A DNA stretch of 64,000 nucleotides from Paraburkholderia sp. FT54 (GCF_031585635.1 NZ_CP134196.1:1178001-1242000), one strand, 5' to 3'. Shown: positions 25,703-34,777, numbered from the stretch's first letter. Translations and numbers: made by a program. The notes: a model not told the origin generated them from the letters alone.

Positions 25703-25716
25703 TTGACCTTGGTCAA
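25703..25716. promoter_or_regulatory. FNR-type box between cytochrome c and DUF1488 genes
   Basis: TTGACCTTGGTCAA, a perfect inverted repeat with TTGAC half-sites (canonical FNR half-site is TTGAT). It can serve either divergent gene; distance to the cytochrome start is 56 bases. Confidence 0.6.
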
Positions 25717-25880
25717 CCTGTGTGCACGCGTCGAATTTGACGTATTGCGCTTAGCGCCTATTCTGGTGACAGACGGCCCTCTCACAGAAATGAGTGTGTG
25801 CGGGGAGACATGCACGACGCGTGGGTGTGCATAGACGCCGCTCCTGTCTCTGATCCTGCGCGATGCAACAGGTGGTGGCC

Positions 25881-26156
25881 ATGAAGATCTATTTTCCCGA
25901 GGAACGGCCGGAGTATTGCGCTCGCGATCTTGTCACTGCCTTTCCGGCCGAGGTGGATGGGGCACATGTGCAGTGCGCCATCACTGCCGAAGCACTCGAA
26001 GATCATTTCGGTGCCGCTTCGCTGCGCGAAGACGATCTGATCGCCGCATTTAACTCCAATCGGCATCCGATCGAACACGCCGCCCGACGACTCCTCAATG
26101 AAATCGGCGCCAAACCAGTGCTGATGCACGGTGGCTTCTTCCGGTTTTATGAGTAA
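25881..26156 (+). CDS. DUF1488 family protein
   Basis: 91 residues from ATG 25881, chosen because AGGTGG precedes it and the family begins 'MKIYFPEE'. 'CAITAEALEDHF', 'LIAAFNSNRHPIEHAARRLL' and 'GGFFRFYE' match the DUF1488 pattern of small proteins of unknown role. Divergent from cytochrome c across an FNR-type box. Confidence 0.75.
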   Translation: MKIYFPEERPEYCARDLVTAFPAEVDGAHVQCAITAEALEDHFGAASLREDDLIAAFNSNRHPIEHAARRLLNEIGAKPVLMHGGFFRFYE

Positions 26157-26236
26157 GTTCGGCGCAGGGCGTCTGATTTTGCCGCAGCGTGCAGTTTCGA
26201 TCTGCGGGCCGGCTTGAAAATGTCGAGGAGAACGGG

Positions 26237-27223
26237 ATGCGTGCGATGGTGTTCGACGGTAGCGCGGCGCTGCTGCGTGAGCAGGACGTGCCCGATCCCA
26301 CCGCTGGGCCCGGCCAGATCCTGATCGATATTCACGCGTGCGGCGTATGCCGCACCGACCTTCATCTGATCGACCATGAACTCGAGCATCCGAAGCAACC
26401 CGTCATTCCGGGCCACGAAATCGTCGGCACGGTAGCCGTGCTCGGAGCGGGCGTGTCGGGGTTCGCTGTTGGTGATCGCGTGGGGGTGCCGTGGGTCGGA
26501 CACACGTGCGGGCATTGTCGTTTCTGCCTGTCAGCGCGCGAAAATCTCTGCGATAGAGCCGGTTTTACCGGCTATACAATCGACGGCGGCTATGCAGAGC
26601 GTACCGTTGCCGACAGCCGCTATTGCTTTCATCTGCCAGAACAATATACGGACATCGAAGCGGCGCCTCTGCTATGTGCCGGCCTCATCGGCTATCGCAC
26701 ATTGAGCATGGCGGGCGACGCGCAACGAATCGGCATCTACGGATTCGGCGCCGCCGCGCATATCGTCGCGCAGGTCGCGCGCCATCAGCAGCGCAAGGTG
26801 TATGCGTTCACACGCGCCGGCGATCACGCGGCCCAGCAACTAGCGCTGCGTCTCGGCGCCGCGTGGGCGGGCGGCAGCGACGAAACGCCGCCGGACGAAC
26901 TCGACGCGGCTCTGCTTTTCGCACCGGTCGGCGCGCTCATTCCGCAAGCCTTGCAAGCGGTCACGAAGGGTGGGGTAGTGGTCTGCGGCGGGATTCACAT
27001 GAGCGACATTCCGTCGTTTCCGTACGCGTTTCTGTGGGGCGAGCGGCATGTGGTGTCGGTCGCGAATCTGACGCGCGATGACGGGCGTGGCTTCATGCGC
27101 GTTGCGGCCGGGATGCGCCTCGCGATTGAAACGACGACTTATCCGCTCACCGATGCCAATCGGGCGCTGAACGATCTCCGTGAAGGCAGGCTGACAGGGG
27201 CCGCGGTGCTCACGATGCTTTAG
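26237..27223 (+). CDS. Zinc-dependent alcohol dehydrogenase
   Basis: 328-residue medium-chain dehydrogenase oxidising alcohols or reducing aldehydes with NAD(P). Cys38 ('CGVCRTD'), His60-Glu61 ('PGHEIVG') and a Cys in 'LLCAGLIGYR' hold the catalytic zinc; Cys91, 94, 97 and 105 hold the structural zinc. 'IGIYGFGAAAHIVAQV' is the dinucleotide fold. GGAG precedes ATG 26237. It converges with the FNR gene and fits fermentative metabolism. Confidence 0.94.
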   Translation: MRAMVFDGSAALLREQDVPDPTAGPGQILIDIHACGVCRTDLHLIDHELEHPKQPVIPGHEIVGTVAVLGAGVSGFAVGDRVGVPWVGHTCGHCRFCLSARENLCDRAGFTGYTIDGGYAERTVADSRYCFHLPEQYTDIEAAPLLCAGLIGYRTLSMAGDAQRIGIYGFGAAAHIVAQVARHQQRKVYAFTRAGDHAAQQLALRLGAAWAGGSDETPPDELDAALLFAPVGALIPQALQAVTKGGVVVCGGIHMSDIPSFPYAFLWGERHVVSVANLTRDDGRGFMRVAAGMRLAIETTTYPLTDANRALNDLREGRLTGAAVLTML

Positions 27224-27304
27224 CGTTGCCGGCTTCTGTGATGAGCGCGGCCTCATGGTCGCGGCGTTTCCCGCCATGCACCGTACCGCGGGCTAGAGTC
27301 ACAA

Positions 27305-28093
27305 TCACACCCGTACAAGGCCGCCGTGATCGAGAATGCGGATGTCTTTGCCGCGTGTATCGATCAACCCGTCGCGCTGGAATCTGGAGAGCATCCGGCT
27401 CACCGTTTCAAGCTTGATCCCTAGATAGCTGCCGATTTCCTCGCGCGTCATGCGCAGGTGGAATTCAGCCGGTGAATACCCACGCATTCTCAGACGGTCC
27501 GACAGATTCAGCAGGAACGTGGCGACCCGCTGGTCGGCGGACATGGTGCCGAGCAACATCATCTGTGACGACTCGCGCACGATCTCGCCGCCCAGCATGC
27601 GGTGCACGTGTTGCTGGACGACTTTGACTTCGCGGCACATCGCTTCAAGCAAATGGAACGGAATGATGCAGACCTTGCTGTCCTCGAGCGCCACGGCGTC
27701 GCAGCTATGGTAGCCGGAGCACACGCCGTCCAGGCCCAGCGAGTCGCCGGCGAGATGAAATCCTGTGACCTGTTCGCGACCGTCGCGGTGCGTGATGACG
27801 GTCTTGAATGAGCCGGCGCGCACAGCAAAGATGCTCTGGAACGAGTCGTTCGCGCGATAGATCGCTTCGCCCTGTCTGATGGTTCGGGAAGGGCAGATGA
27901 GTGATTCAATCCTTTGCAATTCCTCGGGTGTCAGGCCTTGCGGCATGCAGATCGAGCGCATCGAGCAAGCCGTGCAGCGCAGTGCGTCATTGCGCGGCGC
28001 GCACACGCCTGCCGGCATTTGCCCGTCGGGCGGCGATGCTTGCACATGGGCAAACGCGGGCGAAATGTCGGCATAGGTGGCGACGTCAGCCAT
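27305..28093 (-). CDS. fnr: FNR-type oxygen-sensing transcriptional regulator (Crp/Fnr family)
   Basis: 262 residues. Cys40-x2-Cys43-x5-Cys49 and Cys142 have exactly the spacing of E. coli FNR Cys20/23/29/122, so a [4Fe-4S] cluster sensing oxygen is expected. The recognition helix region 'MTREEIGSYLGIKLETVSRM' keeps the Glu-x2-Ser-Arg residues that read TTGAT. An extra Cys31 and a 20-residue N-terminal extension differ from E. coli. ATG 28093 has AGGAG. The start overlaps the receiver gene by eight bases, so they are cotranscribed. FNR-type boxes lie throughout the surrounding 18 kb. Confidence 0.95.
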   Translation of the reverse strand: MADVATYADISPAFAHVQASPPDGQMPAGVCAPRNDALRCTACSMRSICMPQGLTPEELQRIESLICPSRTIRQGEAIYRANDSFQSIFAVRAGSFKTVITHRDGREQVTGFHLAGDSLGLDGVCSGYHSCDAVALEDSKVCIIPFHLLEAMCREVKVVQQHVHRMLGGEIVRESSQMMLLGTMSADQRVATFLLNLSDRLRMRGYSPAEFHLRMTREEIGSYLGIKLETVSRMLSRFQRDGLIDTRGKDIRILDHGGLVRV

Positions 28094-28517
28094 GATGTGC
28101 TCCTGATTGAAGAACAGCGTGCGTGCGATGCTCGTTGGCGAGCCGCCGGATCGTGTTTCGTGCGAGATCGAATTCGCCGGTCTTGTCGAAAAAGTAGTGG
28201 GCGCCACCGGTCAGGCATGCGCGCCGGAACCAAGTGCCGGAATGATTGGTGAGCACCATGACAATCACATGCGGCAGTCTTTGTGCCAGCAACGCTAGCA
28301 GCTCCATGCCGGTGCCGCCGTTCAGGTGCAGTTCCGTCACGACCAGATCAGCCATGCGCAAGTTGATGCCTGCGAACGCAGCGCCGGGTTCTTCCGCTTC
28401 GCCGACGATCTCCACGCCGTCGAGTGCGCCGAACAGCGCGGCCATACGGCGCCGCACGGAGACTGCATCGTCAACGAGAAATACACGCAGGGTGCGGAGG
28501 CCAGGGTTCGAGTTCAT
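28086..28517 (-). CDS. Receiver-domain protein with Glu at the phosphorylation site
   Basis: 143 residues, a stand-alone CheY-like domain with no output domain. Acidic pair Asp16-Asp17 ('VFLVDDAVSV'), Thr90 ('VMVLTNHSG') and Lys112 ('FFDKTGEF') are normal, but the acceptor aspartate is replaced by Glu62 ('ADLVVTELHLNGG'). Glu can mimic the phosphorylated state, so the protein may be locked on or respond without phosphate. It is cotranscribed with fnr and separated by 140 bases from the NarL-type regulator. Confidence 0.85.
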   Translation of the reverse strand: MNSNPGLRTLRVFLVDDAVSVRRRMAALFGALDGVEIVGEAEEPGAAFAGINLRMADLVVTELHLNGGTGMELLALLAQRLPHVIVMVLTNHSGTWFRRACLTGGAHYFFDKTGEFDLARNTIRRLANEHRTHAVLQSGAHHG

Positions 28518-28594
28518 GGCTCGAAGTATCGGCCGCACTGTCTCAAAATAAAATCGGCATGGAGCGAACTTCGAGTAGGCGTGTGGGAAGGCGT

Positions 28595-28610
28595 GTAGGG
28601 CGTTTCCTAC
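28595..28610. promoter_or_regulatory. Inverted repeat GTAGG-N6-CCTAC upstream of the receiver/fnr operon
   Basis: GTAGGGCGTTTCCTAC lies 78 bases before the receiver gene. Its arms are five bases. It could bind the adjacent NarL/FixJ-type regulator, but this is only inferred from position. Confidence 0.3.
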
Positions 28611-28657
28611 GTGGATCAGACAGACTACCGGAATCGGCACGGGTGCCTGACATCCAG

Positions 28658-29308
28658 CTAGATGCCGTCCTCTTCGTCGCTTACCAGTTTGTGACGCATC
28701 GCATAGCGCACCAGCGCGGCCTCGTGGGGCATCTGCATCTTTTCGAGGATGCGCGTCTTGTACGTGCTGACAGTCTTGCTGCTCACACACAGGTCGGCCG
28801 CAATCTCGGTGATGGTCTGGCCGGCCGCAATCCGCTTCAGGACGTCGAATTCCCGATCGGATAAACGCTGATGCGGCAGGAGATCGGCCGGCTCGTTCAG
28901 GCTTTGCGCAAAACGTTCGGCCATTGCAAGGCTGACATACACGCCACCGGCGGCCACTTTGGTCACGGCCGACACCAGCTCCGCACTCGCGCTCTCCTTC
29001 GTGAGGTAACCGGACGCACCTGCCTTGAACGCGCGCACCGCGTATTGTTGTTCGGCGTGCATGGTCAGCACGAGAACGCGAAGCGCTGGCTTTTCTTCCT
29101 TGATCTGTTTGATCAACTCGACGCCATTACGGCCGGGCATCGACAGATCGAGCACCAGCACATCGGCAGCCCGCCCGCGGATCAGCGCAATGGTGCTGGC
29201 GCTGTCGTTCGCTTCACCGACCACGTCGAAGCCGCTCGCGCTCTGGAGAATATGACGCAGACCGTCGCGCACCATCGCATGGTCGTCGGCGATCAGCACG
29301 CGGGTCAT
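28658..29308 (-). CDS. NarL/FixJ family response regulator
   Basis: 216 residues. The N-terminal receiver carries phosphoacceptor Asp54 ('VLVLDLSMPGRNG') and the C-terminal LuxR-type HTH reads 'LSDREFDVLKRIAAGQTI' and 'LCVSSKTVSTYKTRILEKM'. Its ATG overlaps the stop of the upstream histidine kinase by four bases (ATGA), making them a cognate pair. Confidence 0.95.
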   Translation of the reverse strand: MTRVLIADDHAMVRDGLRHILQSASGFDVVGEANDSASTIALIRGRAADVLVLDLSMPGRNGVELIKQIKEEKPALRVLVLTMHAEQQYAVRAFKAGASGYLTKESASAELVSAVTKVAAGGVYVSLAMAERFAQSLNEPADLLPHQRLSDREFDVLKRIAAGQTITEIAADLCVSSKTVSTYKTRILEKMQMPHEAALVRYAMRHKLVSDEEDGI

Positions 29309-30642
29309 GTCTGCAACTCCTGCATTTGCACGCTCTCCGTCGGAATGGTCACAGTCAACACAAAGCCTTTGCCGTGAGCGGTATGAATATCGACAGCGCC
29401 GCCGAGCATGTGCGCGCGTTCGCGAACACCGAGTAAACCGAAAGACTTGGCCGCCGGCTCCTCGGGCCGGCGCGCGCCCTGGCCATTGTCGGCGATGCTC
29501 AGGACGAAAGTCTGATCCTGAGCGTGCAGGCCGAGTGTGACCAGGCTGGCATCGGTGGCATGACGCGCGACGTTCGTCAGCGCTTCCTGAACGATCCGGA
29601 ACAATGCTGTGGCGCCGGCCGGCGTGAAACGCGCGTCGCCGATCCTGATGTCGCGCTCCACGTCGATACCGTAGCGATTGGTGAAGTCGTTCACAAGCCA
29701 TTCGATCGCGGGAATCAGACCGAGGTCGTCAAGCATGACCGGTCGCAGATCGGCGGCAATGCGGCGGACCGAAGCGACAGTCGCATCGATCAGCCGGCGC
29801 ATGCCTTGCAACTGATCGAGCACCGCTTCGCTTACAGCCGGGTCCAGCGCCTGCTCGACGCAGGAGATGTCCATTTTCAGCGCAGTGAGTTGCTGGCCGA
29901 GATCGTCGTGCAACTCGCGTGCAATGCGCGTTTTTTCTTCCTCACGGATGTTCTGCAGATTGGCGGACAGTTCGCGCAGCTCCTGGCGCGCCCGGCGTTG
30001 TCCGTGCTCCGCTTTGACGCGCTCCGTAATGTCGCGCAGCATGACCGTGCAAAGCCGCGTGTCGCCATCGCGAATCTGAGAGATCGAAGCCTCGAGCGGG
30101 AATTCCTCGCCGTTGGCGCGCAAGCCCGATAGCACGCGTTGCTTGCCCATCTGCCGGTCAGACACGCCGGTCACGCCGAACTGCTCGACATGGTGAGCAT
30201 GCGCCGCCCGAAACCGCTCCGGAATGAAGCGGGCTAGCGGCGCACCGATCGCATCCATGGCGGAGCAACCGAAAACCTGTTCCGCCATCGGATTGAAAAT
30301 GACCACCCGCTGCTGATCGTCAACGCTAATGATGGCCTCCATCGACGAACGGATGATCGCCATCATCCGGGCCTCGTTCACGGCAGACTGAGTGGTTCCG
30401 ACGCTCGCGTTGCTCCTTGCTGAAGAATCGCGACGCGCGTGCACGAGCATATAGGCACCCGTGGCCGGAAACAGGGCCGCCGCGGCGCACAGCACCAAGG
30501 CTGGTTCCAGCCACCGCCGTGCGGCCGCCATCGCAGCCAGCGTCACGACGAACGCCATCACCGCGGCGCAAGCCGGCCGAGCCGCAAACGAGCCGAGCAA
30601 ACCAGCACTGCGGGCGTGGGGCGTCTTACCGCTGACGGGCAT
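29305..30642 (-). CDS. PAS-containing sensor histidine kinase (NarX/UhpB type)
   Basis: 445 residues from ATG 30642, picked for its GAGAGG site; earlier in-frame starts lack one. Two membrane helices lie at about 20-65, a PAS domain at about 95-205, the HisKA_3 dimerisation helix with His245 ('RIARELHDDLGQQL') and a HATPase_c domain ('FRIVQEALTNVARHA', 'DNGQGAR'). The PAS lacks clear haem ligands. It is coupled to the NarL-type regulator and probably senses redox, oxygen or energy state. Confidence 0.92.
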   Translation of the reverse strand: MPVSGKTPHARSAGLLGSFAARPACAAVMAFVVTLAAMAAARRWLEPALVLCAAAALFPATGAYMLVHARRDSSARSNASVGTTQSAVNEARMMAIIRSSMEAIISVDDQQRVVIFNPMAEQVFGCSAMDAIGAPLARFIPERFRAAHAHHVEQFGVTGVSDRQMGKQRVLSGLRANGEEFPLEASISQIRDGDTRLCTVMLRDITERVKAEHGQRRARQELRELSANLQNIREEEKTRIARELHDDLGQQLTALKMDISCVEQALDPAVSEAVLDQLQGMRRLIDATVASVRRIAADLRPVMLDDLGLIPAIEWLVNDFTNRYGIDVERDIRIGDARFTPAGATALFRIVQEALTNVARHATDASLVTLGLHAQDQTFVLSIADNGQGARRPEEPAAKSFGLLGVRERAHMLGGAVDIHTAHGKGFVLTVTIPTESVQMQELQT

Positions 30643-30867
30643 GTGCGCCTCTCTGGAAAGACTGCGAACCAAATCAGTCGCGCTACGCGCCGACATAGAT
30701 ACTGTGCCGCTTGGGGCAGGCACGTCTCTCAGGCGGTGTTTGCGCTGACTGGACACCAGCTTTGCATAATTGTCCGTGAAACGCTGGCTTCATGCCAGTG
30801 TCGCCGGGCGCGGCGCTGGCAGCCTGGTGCGGACGCCGGCGTACCAGATCGGCTGCCGGCGTACCAC

Positions 30868-31707
30868 TCAATGCGACATCAACACCGGCACGGTCATGGC
30901 CTCCAGCACGGTGCGCGTAACGCCGCCGAGGAGCCGTTCCTGGACCCGTGCATGGCCATACGCACCCATGACCAGCAGGTCGATGTGGCGGTCGGCCAAT
31001 GCATTGAGCAGCGTGGCGCCGGTATCTACGCCAGCCACTTTCGGAATCGCCGTGAAGCTGGCTTTAACGCCGTGCCGCTCCAGCCAGGCGGCCACGTCAA
31101 TGCCTGCCGGTTTGTCATGGAGCGGCTGACCGTGCCTCTGACTGTGTACTTTCAATACAGTGACGAAACTGGCGCGTCGCAGGAGCGGCAGCGCGTCGGT
31201 CGCGGCACGCGCGCTTTCGCGGCCGCCGTCCCAGGCGATCATCATGTTGTCCATCTGCGGGCGGATCGGTCCCGCATAGGGCAGCACAATTGCGGGTCGC
31301 CCTGCACCCATGATCAAGTCCTCGACGAACTGGCGCGCCACATAGGCCCCCGTGTCGCGGGCATCGAACTGGCCAAGGATGAGCAGATCGGCATGGCGCG
31401 CGTGCAGGATCGCCGCCGCGGTCGGCGGGCCGCCAGGTGCTCGCCATTCGGCGCTGCACCCGGCGCGCTCGGCCGCCGCAAAGAAAGCAGCTTGCGCGCT
31501 CCTGAGATTGCGGTCGCGTTGCGCTTCACAGGCAGCGCTCCATCTGTCTTCACCTTGCAGAAAGAGCGGTTCCGTCAAAACTTCGCAAACTGCGTAAAGA
31601 CCGATCAGATGGGCGTCGTGGCGTGCAGCCACGTCGAGAGCATAGTCGAGCCGGGCGGCACTGCGGGTGCTGTCGTCGAGGTGTACGAGCAGGGTCTTGC
31701 AATTCAT
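30868..31707 (-). CDS. Tandem universal stress protein (UspA family)
   Basis: 279 residues made of two Usp domains, the second ending 'LLVMGAYGHARVQERLLGG', the ATP-binding G-x2-G-x9-G-type loop. ATG 31707 overlaps the stop of the upstream single-domain Usp gene by four bases. Such tandem proteins are induced under low oxygen or starvation in many Proteobacteria. Confidence 0.92.
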   Translation of the reverse strand: MNCKTLLVHLDDSTRSAARLDYALDVAARHDAHLIGLYAVCEVLTEPLFLQGEDRWSAACEAQRDRNLRSAQAAFFAAAERAGCSAEWRAPGGPPTAAAILHARHADLLILGQFDARDTGAYVARQFVEDLIMGAGRPAIVLPYAGPIRPQMDNMMIAWDGGRESARAATDALPLLRRASFVTVLKVHSQRHGQPLHDKPAGIDVAAWLERHGVKASFTAIPKVAGVDTGATLLNALADRHIDLLVMGAYGHARVQERLLGGVTRTVLEAMTVPVLMSH

Positions 31708-32216
31708 GACGGATCCTTGACGAGTTCTTCCGCGACCGGGGCGGCTTTCGCGGCGGACGGCGCACAGTGCATGGAGACCAGCAACACCGGGCAACTGGCG
31801 ATGCGCAGAAAACGTTCGGCGACGCTGCCAGATACGAGCCGCCGCACGCCGCGACGCCCGTGGGTGCCCATCACCACGACATCCGCGTTGAATTCCAGCG
31901 CTGCGGCCCGGATGCGATGAGCAATGTCTTCGCCCGTGAGGTCGGTCTCGACCATGCGCGGCGAGCCTTCCACGCCCGCTTGAGCCATCAGCGCGGTGGC
32001 GTCGGCCAACACGTGATGGCCTTCCTCGACGAGCGCGTTGCGCACGTAGGATGGGTCGTAGCCGGGCACGTCGTAGGACATCAACGGCACGTCCACCACG
32101 TAGAGCGGCTGCACTTGCGCACCGGACTCGCGCGCCAGGGCTAGGTCGACGGCGGCGGCCAGCGCGCGCGACGAAGTTTCACTGCCGTCGACCGCAACCA
32201 GAATGAGTTTGTACAT
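31704..32216 (-). CDS. Universal stress protein (UspA family), single domain
   Basis: 170 residues. 'KLILVAVDGSETSSRALAAA' starts the fold and 'VVMGTHGRRGVRRLVSGSVA' is a full ATP-binding motif. The middle gene of three usp genes; it begins 48 bases after the previous one with AAGGAG-like sequence and overlaps the next by four bases. Confidence 0.94.
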   Translation of the reverse strand: MYKLILVAVDGSETSSRALAAAVDLALARESGAQVQPLYVVDVPLMSYDVPGYDPSYVRNALVEEGHHVLADATALMAQAGVEGSPRMVETDLTGEDIAHRIRAAALEFNADVVVMGTHGRRGVRRLVSGSVAERFLRIASCPVLLVSMHCAPSAAKAAPVAEELVKDPS

Positions 32217-32264
32217 GGGGAAAACTCCTTGGCGGGAAGGGAACGTGCCGCATCCGGTGCGACA

Positions 32265-33101
32265 TCAGTGCGACATGAGCACGGGGACTGTCATGGAGCG
32301 GAGTATCGTGCGCGTGGCGCCGCCCATCACCAGTTCGCGCCAGCGGGCGTGGCCGTACGCGCCCATCACCAGCAGGTCGGCGCCGTTGTCGGCCACCTGA
32401 GAGAGCAGTACCTCGCCAACCGGGGCGCCCGCGCCTGCTTCGATGTTGGCGACCTCGACGCGTACGCCATGCCGGGCGAGCATGTTGGCGATGTCCACGC
32501 CAGGGATCCGGGCGCGCTCGAACTCGCGCATGCCATTGACGGTGACGATCGTGGTTTTCTTCGCCGCGAGCATGAACGGCAGCGCGTCATGCACGGCGCG
32601 GGTGGCTTCGCGGCTGCCGTCCCATGCGATCAGAACCCGGCTGCCAGTAGCACTCTCGTTGCTTGCAAAAGGCACCAGCAACACCGGGCGGCCGCACGAC
32701 AGCACGAGGTTTTCCGGAAAGAAGTCGCCGACATACGATTCCGGATCTCCCTGATTGTCCTGGCCGGCCACGATGAGGTCCGCGCAGCGGCCAGCGTGCG
32801 GCACGGCGAGACTGGCGGGCTCGTCAATGGCGACCCATTCACCCGATACCTCGGCACGCCGCAGTTCGGCATGAAACAGCCGTTCGAGCGCCGCACGCCG
32901 CTCCGTGCGCAACTCCTCATGCGTCCGGTAGTACTCCGCGGTCCCCGCCATCACGTAGAGCGAGCGCGGGTCCGGGCTGAAGACTGCAAACGCACCGATC
33001 AGATGCGCGCCGAACTGTCTGGCTAGCCGCAGCGCGATTTCAAGTCGCGGATGGGCCTTCGGGCTGGTGTCGAGATGGACAACGATTGTTTTGAAGCTCA
33101 T
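32265..33101 (-). CDS. Tandem universal stress protein (UspA family)
   Basis: 278 residues, two Usp domains. The C-terminal domain carries 'LLVMGAYGHARWRELVMGGA'. It is a paralogue of the 279-residue protein downstream, sharing the ending 'MTVPVLMSH'. It is the first gene of the usp operon, with a perfect FNR box 75 bases before the start. Confidence 0.93.
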   Translation of the reverse strand: MSFKTIVVHLDTSPKAHPRLEIALRLARQFGAHLIGAFAVFSPDPRSLYVMAGTAEYYRTHEELRTERRAALERLFHAELRRAEVSGEWVAIDEPASLAVPHAGRCADLIVAGQDNQGDPESYVGDFFPENLVLSCGRPVLLVPFASNESATGSRVLIAWDGSREATRAVHDALPFMLAAKKTTIVTVNGMREFERARIPGVDIANMLARHGVRVEVANIEAGAGAPVGEVLLSQVADNGADLLVMGAYGHARWRELVMGGATRTILRSMTVPVLMSH

Positions 33102-33175
33102 GGCAGTCGCTCCTGGAAGGGACGGTGACGCGCGGATAAGTGAGCTTGAGTCTAGGAACGATGGCGCAGTCGGGG

Positions 33176-33189
33176 TTGATACAGATCAA
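33176..33189. promoter_or_regulatory. Perfect FNR box between usp operon and flavodoxin-like gene
   Basis: TTGATACAGATCAA equals the consensus TTGAT-N4-ATCAA. It lies 75 bases from the usp start and 133 bases from the flavodoxin-like start, in a divergent region. Confidence 0.8.
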
Positions 33190-33321
33190 CGTCAGCGCAG
33201 GCACGCTTGCGTCCAGGCGTTGTTTGACCTGCGTCATGAACCGCGGCGCGCCGCCACCTATGCTCCGAGCATGCGTGGCGCCCATTTGCGCGCCCTGGCG
33301 GTTCCGGAGAAGGAGCGAGTC

Positions 33322-33837
33322 ATGTCTGAAGCCCGCGTTCTAGTCGTTTTCTTTTCGCGTTCCGGCACCACGCGCGTGCTGGCGTCCACACTCGCCAAAA
33401 TGCTGTCAGCAGACTTCGAGGAAATCTGCGACTGCACCGAACGGCTCGGCGCCATGGGTTACATGCGCTGTCTGTTCGACTCGTGGCGCAAGCGGCCGAG
33501 CGAGATCGTTCCGGCAGGGCTCGATACCTCCCAGTACGACCTCGTGGTGGTTGGGACACCAATCTGGGCCGGCTCGGTGTCGGCGCCCGTGCGTGAGTAC
33601 CTGCTCGAGAACCGGCTCAAGCTCCGGCATGTAGCGTTTTTCTGCAGCTTTGGCGGCATGGGTAGTCAGGCGGCGTTCGACGAAATGCGCGCTTTGGCCG
33701 GCAAGGCGCCGGTCGCGCAATGTAAGGTGCGCGCCAGGGAGGTGGAGCGGGGCGCAGTGGCTCCCTCGTTGATGGTTTTCGTCAACGTGCTTAAACGTCA
33801 TCTCGCGCATTACGACGCGCTGGAGTGGGTCTGCTGA
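33322..33837 (+). CDS. Flavodoxin-like protein
   Basis: 171 residues. 'VLVVFFSRSGTTRVLASTLA' holds the FMN phosphate loop (about 11-18), and 'YDLVVVGTPIWAGSVSAPVR' and 'VAFFCSFGGMG' are the other two FMN-binding loops. It probably carries electrons or reduces quinones. AAGGAG precedes ATG 33322. The end overlaps the convergent NRAMP relic. Confidence 0.9.
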   Translation: MSEARVLVVFFSRSGTTRVLASTLAKMLSADFEEICDCTERLGAMGYMRCLFDSWRKRPSEIVPAGLDTSQYDLVVVGTPIWAGSVSAPVREYLLENRLKLRHVAFFCSFGGMGSQAAFDEMRALAGKAPVAQCKVRAREVERGAVAPSLMVFVNVLKRHLAHYDALEWVC

Positions 33838-34777
33838 CCCGCATGCCGTGCCTGGACCGGCAGCAGCATCACCACGGCAGCGGCGCCGATCACCAACGTC
33901 GCGATCGAGCCGAGCACGAGAAGCGGCCTGCTTGCGGTGAGGTTGCCCATCACCGCGCGCTTCGAGACGAGCAGCAGGATTACCACCATCAGCGGCATGG
34001 CCACCACACCGTTGATGACCGCGCTCCAGAACAGCGCTTTCATCGGACTGGTCGACGAATACTGAATGACCAGCGCGGCCAGCACGCTCACGGCGATGAT
34101 CGCGTAGCAGCCGCGCGCATCTCGTGGTTTGCGCTCCAGTCCCTCATGCCAGCCTACCGCTTCCGCCAACGCATAGGCACCGGAGCCGGATAGCGCCGGC
34201 ACGCCGATGAATCCGACGCCGAGTATGCCGAGTGCGAACAGGAGATACGCAAAGTCGCCAGCGAGCGGCCGCAGCGCGCTCGCCGTCTGGGCGGCCGCGG
34301 TAGGCGACGAAAATCTGCAGCGGCAGCGTGGCGAACACGAAACAGACAGTCATCACGTGCCGGTCTATGCCCGGTAACCGGTGGCGCGACTTCTCCCATG
34401 GCGGCCACGTCGGCGGCAATGTTCAGTGTATTGGCCACCAGCAACAGCAGCACCACACCGTGGAGCACGACCGGTGGAAACGCGTCCTTGATGTTCGCAG
34501 CCAGACCCTTGCCGGTCACGCGACCGAGGTTCGCGCACATGGACTGGGCGGCGGCCATTAAGGGAAAGGCCAGCGGCATGATCCAAAGCATATTCAGGCC
34601 GAATTGCGCGCCGGCTTGTGAATAGGTGGCGATGCCGCTCGGGTCGTCATCGGCGACGCCCGTGATGAGGCCGGGTCCGATCCGCGCGAGCGGGTGTTCC
34701 TTGAGCCGTTCCCAGAGCGGACCGCGTCGCTTTAGCGGTGTTCCGTCAAGATCCAAGGCGTTCCTCTCAGCGTACAC
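33810..34777 (-). pseudogene. NRAMP-type divalent metal transporter, frameshifted and deleted
   Basis: The N-terminal part from 34777 is good NRAMP sequence ('IGPGLITGVADDDPSGIATY', 'GKGLAANIKDAFPPVVLHGV', 'LNIAADVAAMGEVA'). The frame breaks near 34400; a middle piece in another frame reads 'FVFATLPLQIFVAYRG', and the C-terminal half in a third ('LFALGILGVGFIGVPALSGS', 'YSSTSPMKALFWSAVINGVV') reaches 33810. Total length is about 320 codons against more than 400 in the family, so helices are missing. Not functional. Confidence 0.85.
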
